A stretch of 64,000 nucleotides of DNA from Nitrobacter sp047149785. GTDB lineage: Bacteria > Pseudomonadota > Alphaproteobacteria > Rhizobiales > Xanthobacteraceae. The stretch's first letter is position 1; each line of letters starts with the position of its first letter. The stretch spans positions 2,542,001 to 2,606,000 of the forward strand of contig NZ_BAAGBE010000001.1 of the NCBI RefSeq assembly GCF_047149785.1, read 5' to 3'. Positions 63,070 to 64,000 of the stretch are shown one piece after another. The position numbers and the translations under genes are program-made. Under the pieces are notes generated by a model. It saw nothing but the letters and a program-made list of their open reading frames with translations. It was not told the origin of the DNA and ran no database searches.

Positions 63070-64000
63070 ATGGCTGAAGACACTTTGACGACGGCGGGTA
63101 TCGGCAAGCACGGCGTTCTGCGGCTGCCATCGGTGGATGTCGACAGCTACAACATCGAATTAAAGGACGACGACGGCTTTCTCGGGGATCGCGCCTGCAA
63201 GGGCGCCTTCCGAAAGATCCTTGACGGCCTGCGCAAACCGCTGAAGAAAAACGGCGACGACCCGCTTGGCAAGACCCCGTCCCAGGCAATCGCCAAGGGC
63301 TCGCTCGACGAGGCTCTGATCGGCGACGATATCGACGCCGCCGCCCTGGTGCATGGCGCCATCGAGGAGTTCGCGCAGGAACTCGCCTATGTGACGGGAC
63401 GCTTCCTCAAGACCAAGGCTTGGGCCGATACTGAGCGCATCGTGGTCGGCGGCGGCTTCCGCAAGAGCCGGGTCGGCGAGATCGCGATCGCCCGCGCCGA
63501 CCTGTTGCTGAAAAGCGAGGGCCACAAGGTCCATTTGATCCCGATTCGCTTCGATCCCGACGAGGCCGGGCTGATCGGCTGCCTGCATCTGGCGCCGTCG
63601 TGGATCTTCGAGGCGTTCGACAGCATCCTGGCGGTCGACATCGGCGGCACCAACATCCGCTGCGGCGTGGTCGAGACCCGCTGGAAAAAGGCCGCCGACC
63701 TCTCCAAGGCCGGGGTGTGGAAGTCCGAATTGTGGCGCCACGCCGACGACGAGCCGACCCGCGAGGGTGCGGTGAAGAAGCTCGTGAAAATGCTGAAGGA
63801 CCTCATTTCGCAGGCGGACAAGGAGGGACTGAAGCTCGCGCCGTTCATCGGCATTTCATGCCCGGGCGTGATCGACGAGGACGGCTCGATCGAGAAAGGC
63901 GCGCAGAATCTTCCCGGCAACTGGGAGAGCAGCCGATTCAACCTGCCGGCGTCGCTGATCGAGGCCATCCCCGAGATCGGCGGCCACGATACCACCGTGC
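63070..64000 (+). CDS. ROK-family sugar kinase-like protein, 3' end outside the window
   Basis: The ATG at 63070 opens a frame that runs off the right edge (about 310 residues visible). Residues about 190-205 read ILAVDIGGTNIRCGVVE, the ROK phosphate-binding motif, and FIGISCPGVIDEDG follows near 260. The first 185 residues are unusual: they include RIVVGGGFRKSRVGEIAIAR and DEAGLIGCLHLAPSW, which look like the C-terminal part of a ROK domain placed before the N-terminal motif. Substrate is unknown. Confidence 0.8.
   Translation, partial: MAEDTLTTAGIGKHGVLRLPSVDVDSYNIELKDDDGFLGDRACKGAFRKILDGLRKPLKKNGDDPLGKTPSQAIAKGSLDEALIGDDIDAAALVHGAIEEFAQELAYVTGRFLKTKAWADTERIVVGGGFRKSRVGEIAIARADLLLKSEGHKVHLIPIRFDPDEAGLIGCLHLAPSWIFEAFDSILAVDIGGTNIRCGVVETRWKKAADLSKAGVWKSELWRHADDEPTREGAVKKLVKMLKDLISQADKEGLKLAPFIGISCPGVIDEDGSIEKGAQNLPGNWESSRFNLPASLIEAIPEIGGHDTTV

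Overview
The window is a gene-dense, high-GC stretch of an alphaproteobacterial chromosome, and I place it in the Bradyrhizobium / Rhodopseudomonas / Nitrobacter / Afipia group of Rhizobiales. The evidence is gene order (mdh-sucCD-sucAB-lpd followed by xerC, priA and atpHAGDC; rplU-rpmA-obgE-proB-proA-nadD-rsfS-rlmH-envC-ctpA), GTG starts, and several families of short palindromic repeats. The genus is not determined.

Layout. 1-3.9 kb: heme genes hemD (partial) and hemC, divergent from tsaD, gpsA and an EVE-domain gene. 3.9-9.3 kb: a non-coding stretch with two perfect DnaA boxes, acetyl-CoA synthetase, a LexA-like S24 protein, a DUF952 gene coupled to pyrD, and a small membrane protein. 9.4-16.8 kb (minus strand): an ATP-dependent DNA ligase with its metallo-beta-lactamase exonuclease partner, a Bax-inhibitor-1 protein, and a YbbA/YbbP-type ABC system divergent from the esterase tesA. 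17.6-29.3 kb: thpR, zapE, then the TCA block mdh-sucC-sucD-sucA-sucB-(unknown gene)-lpdA. 29.4-32.6 kb: xerC and priA. 32.8-37.7 kb: a three-gene translationally coupled operon combining a diheme-b-like/ferredoxin membrane protein with a HlyD adaptor and a C39-peptidase ABC exporter. 37.8-45.1 kb: rlpA and an ATP synthase operon interrupted by an Ohr/OsmC gene and a DUF2059 gene. 45.2-58.9 kb (mostly minus strand): rppH, divergent polysaccharide deacetylase, ctpA, envC, rlmH, rsfS, nadD, proA, then an accessory block (acyl-CoA dehydrogenase, membrane protein, IS481-type element), then proB and obgE. 59-64 kb: a sulfatase-fold membrane protein, a GNAT acetyltransferase, rpmA, rplU and a partial ROK-family gene.

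How the parts fit. Most genes are housekeeping: central carbon oxidation feeds the respiratory chain and ATP synthase, and the translation, ribosome-maturation and cell-envelope genes are packed into operons. The unusual content is (i) the redox-protein/exporter operon, (ii) a ~104 bp TA-flanked palindromic element whose ends read TAG and supply the stop codons of four minus-strand genes, (iii) a second repeat family that has entered the DNA ligase reading frame and two atp junctions, (iv) a compensated double frameshift in sucC, and (v) insertions that split proA from proB and atpG from atpD. No tRNA, rRNA or CRISPR array was recognised.
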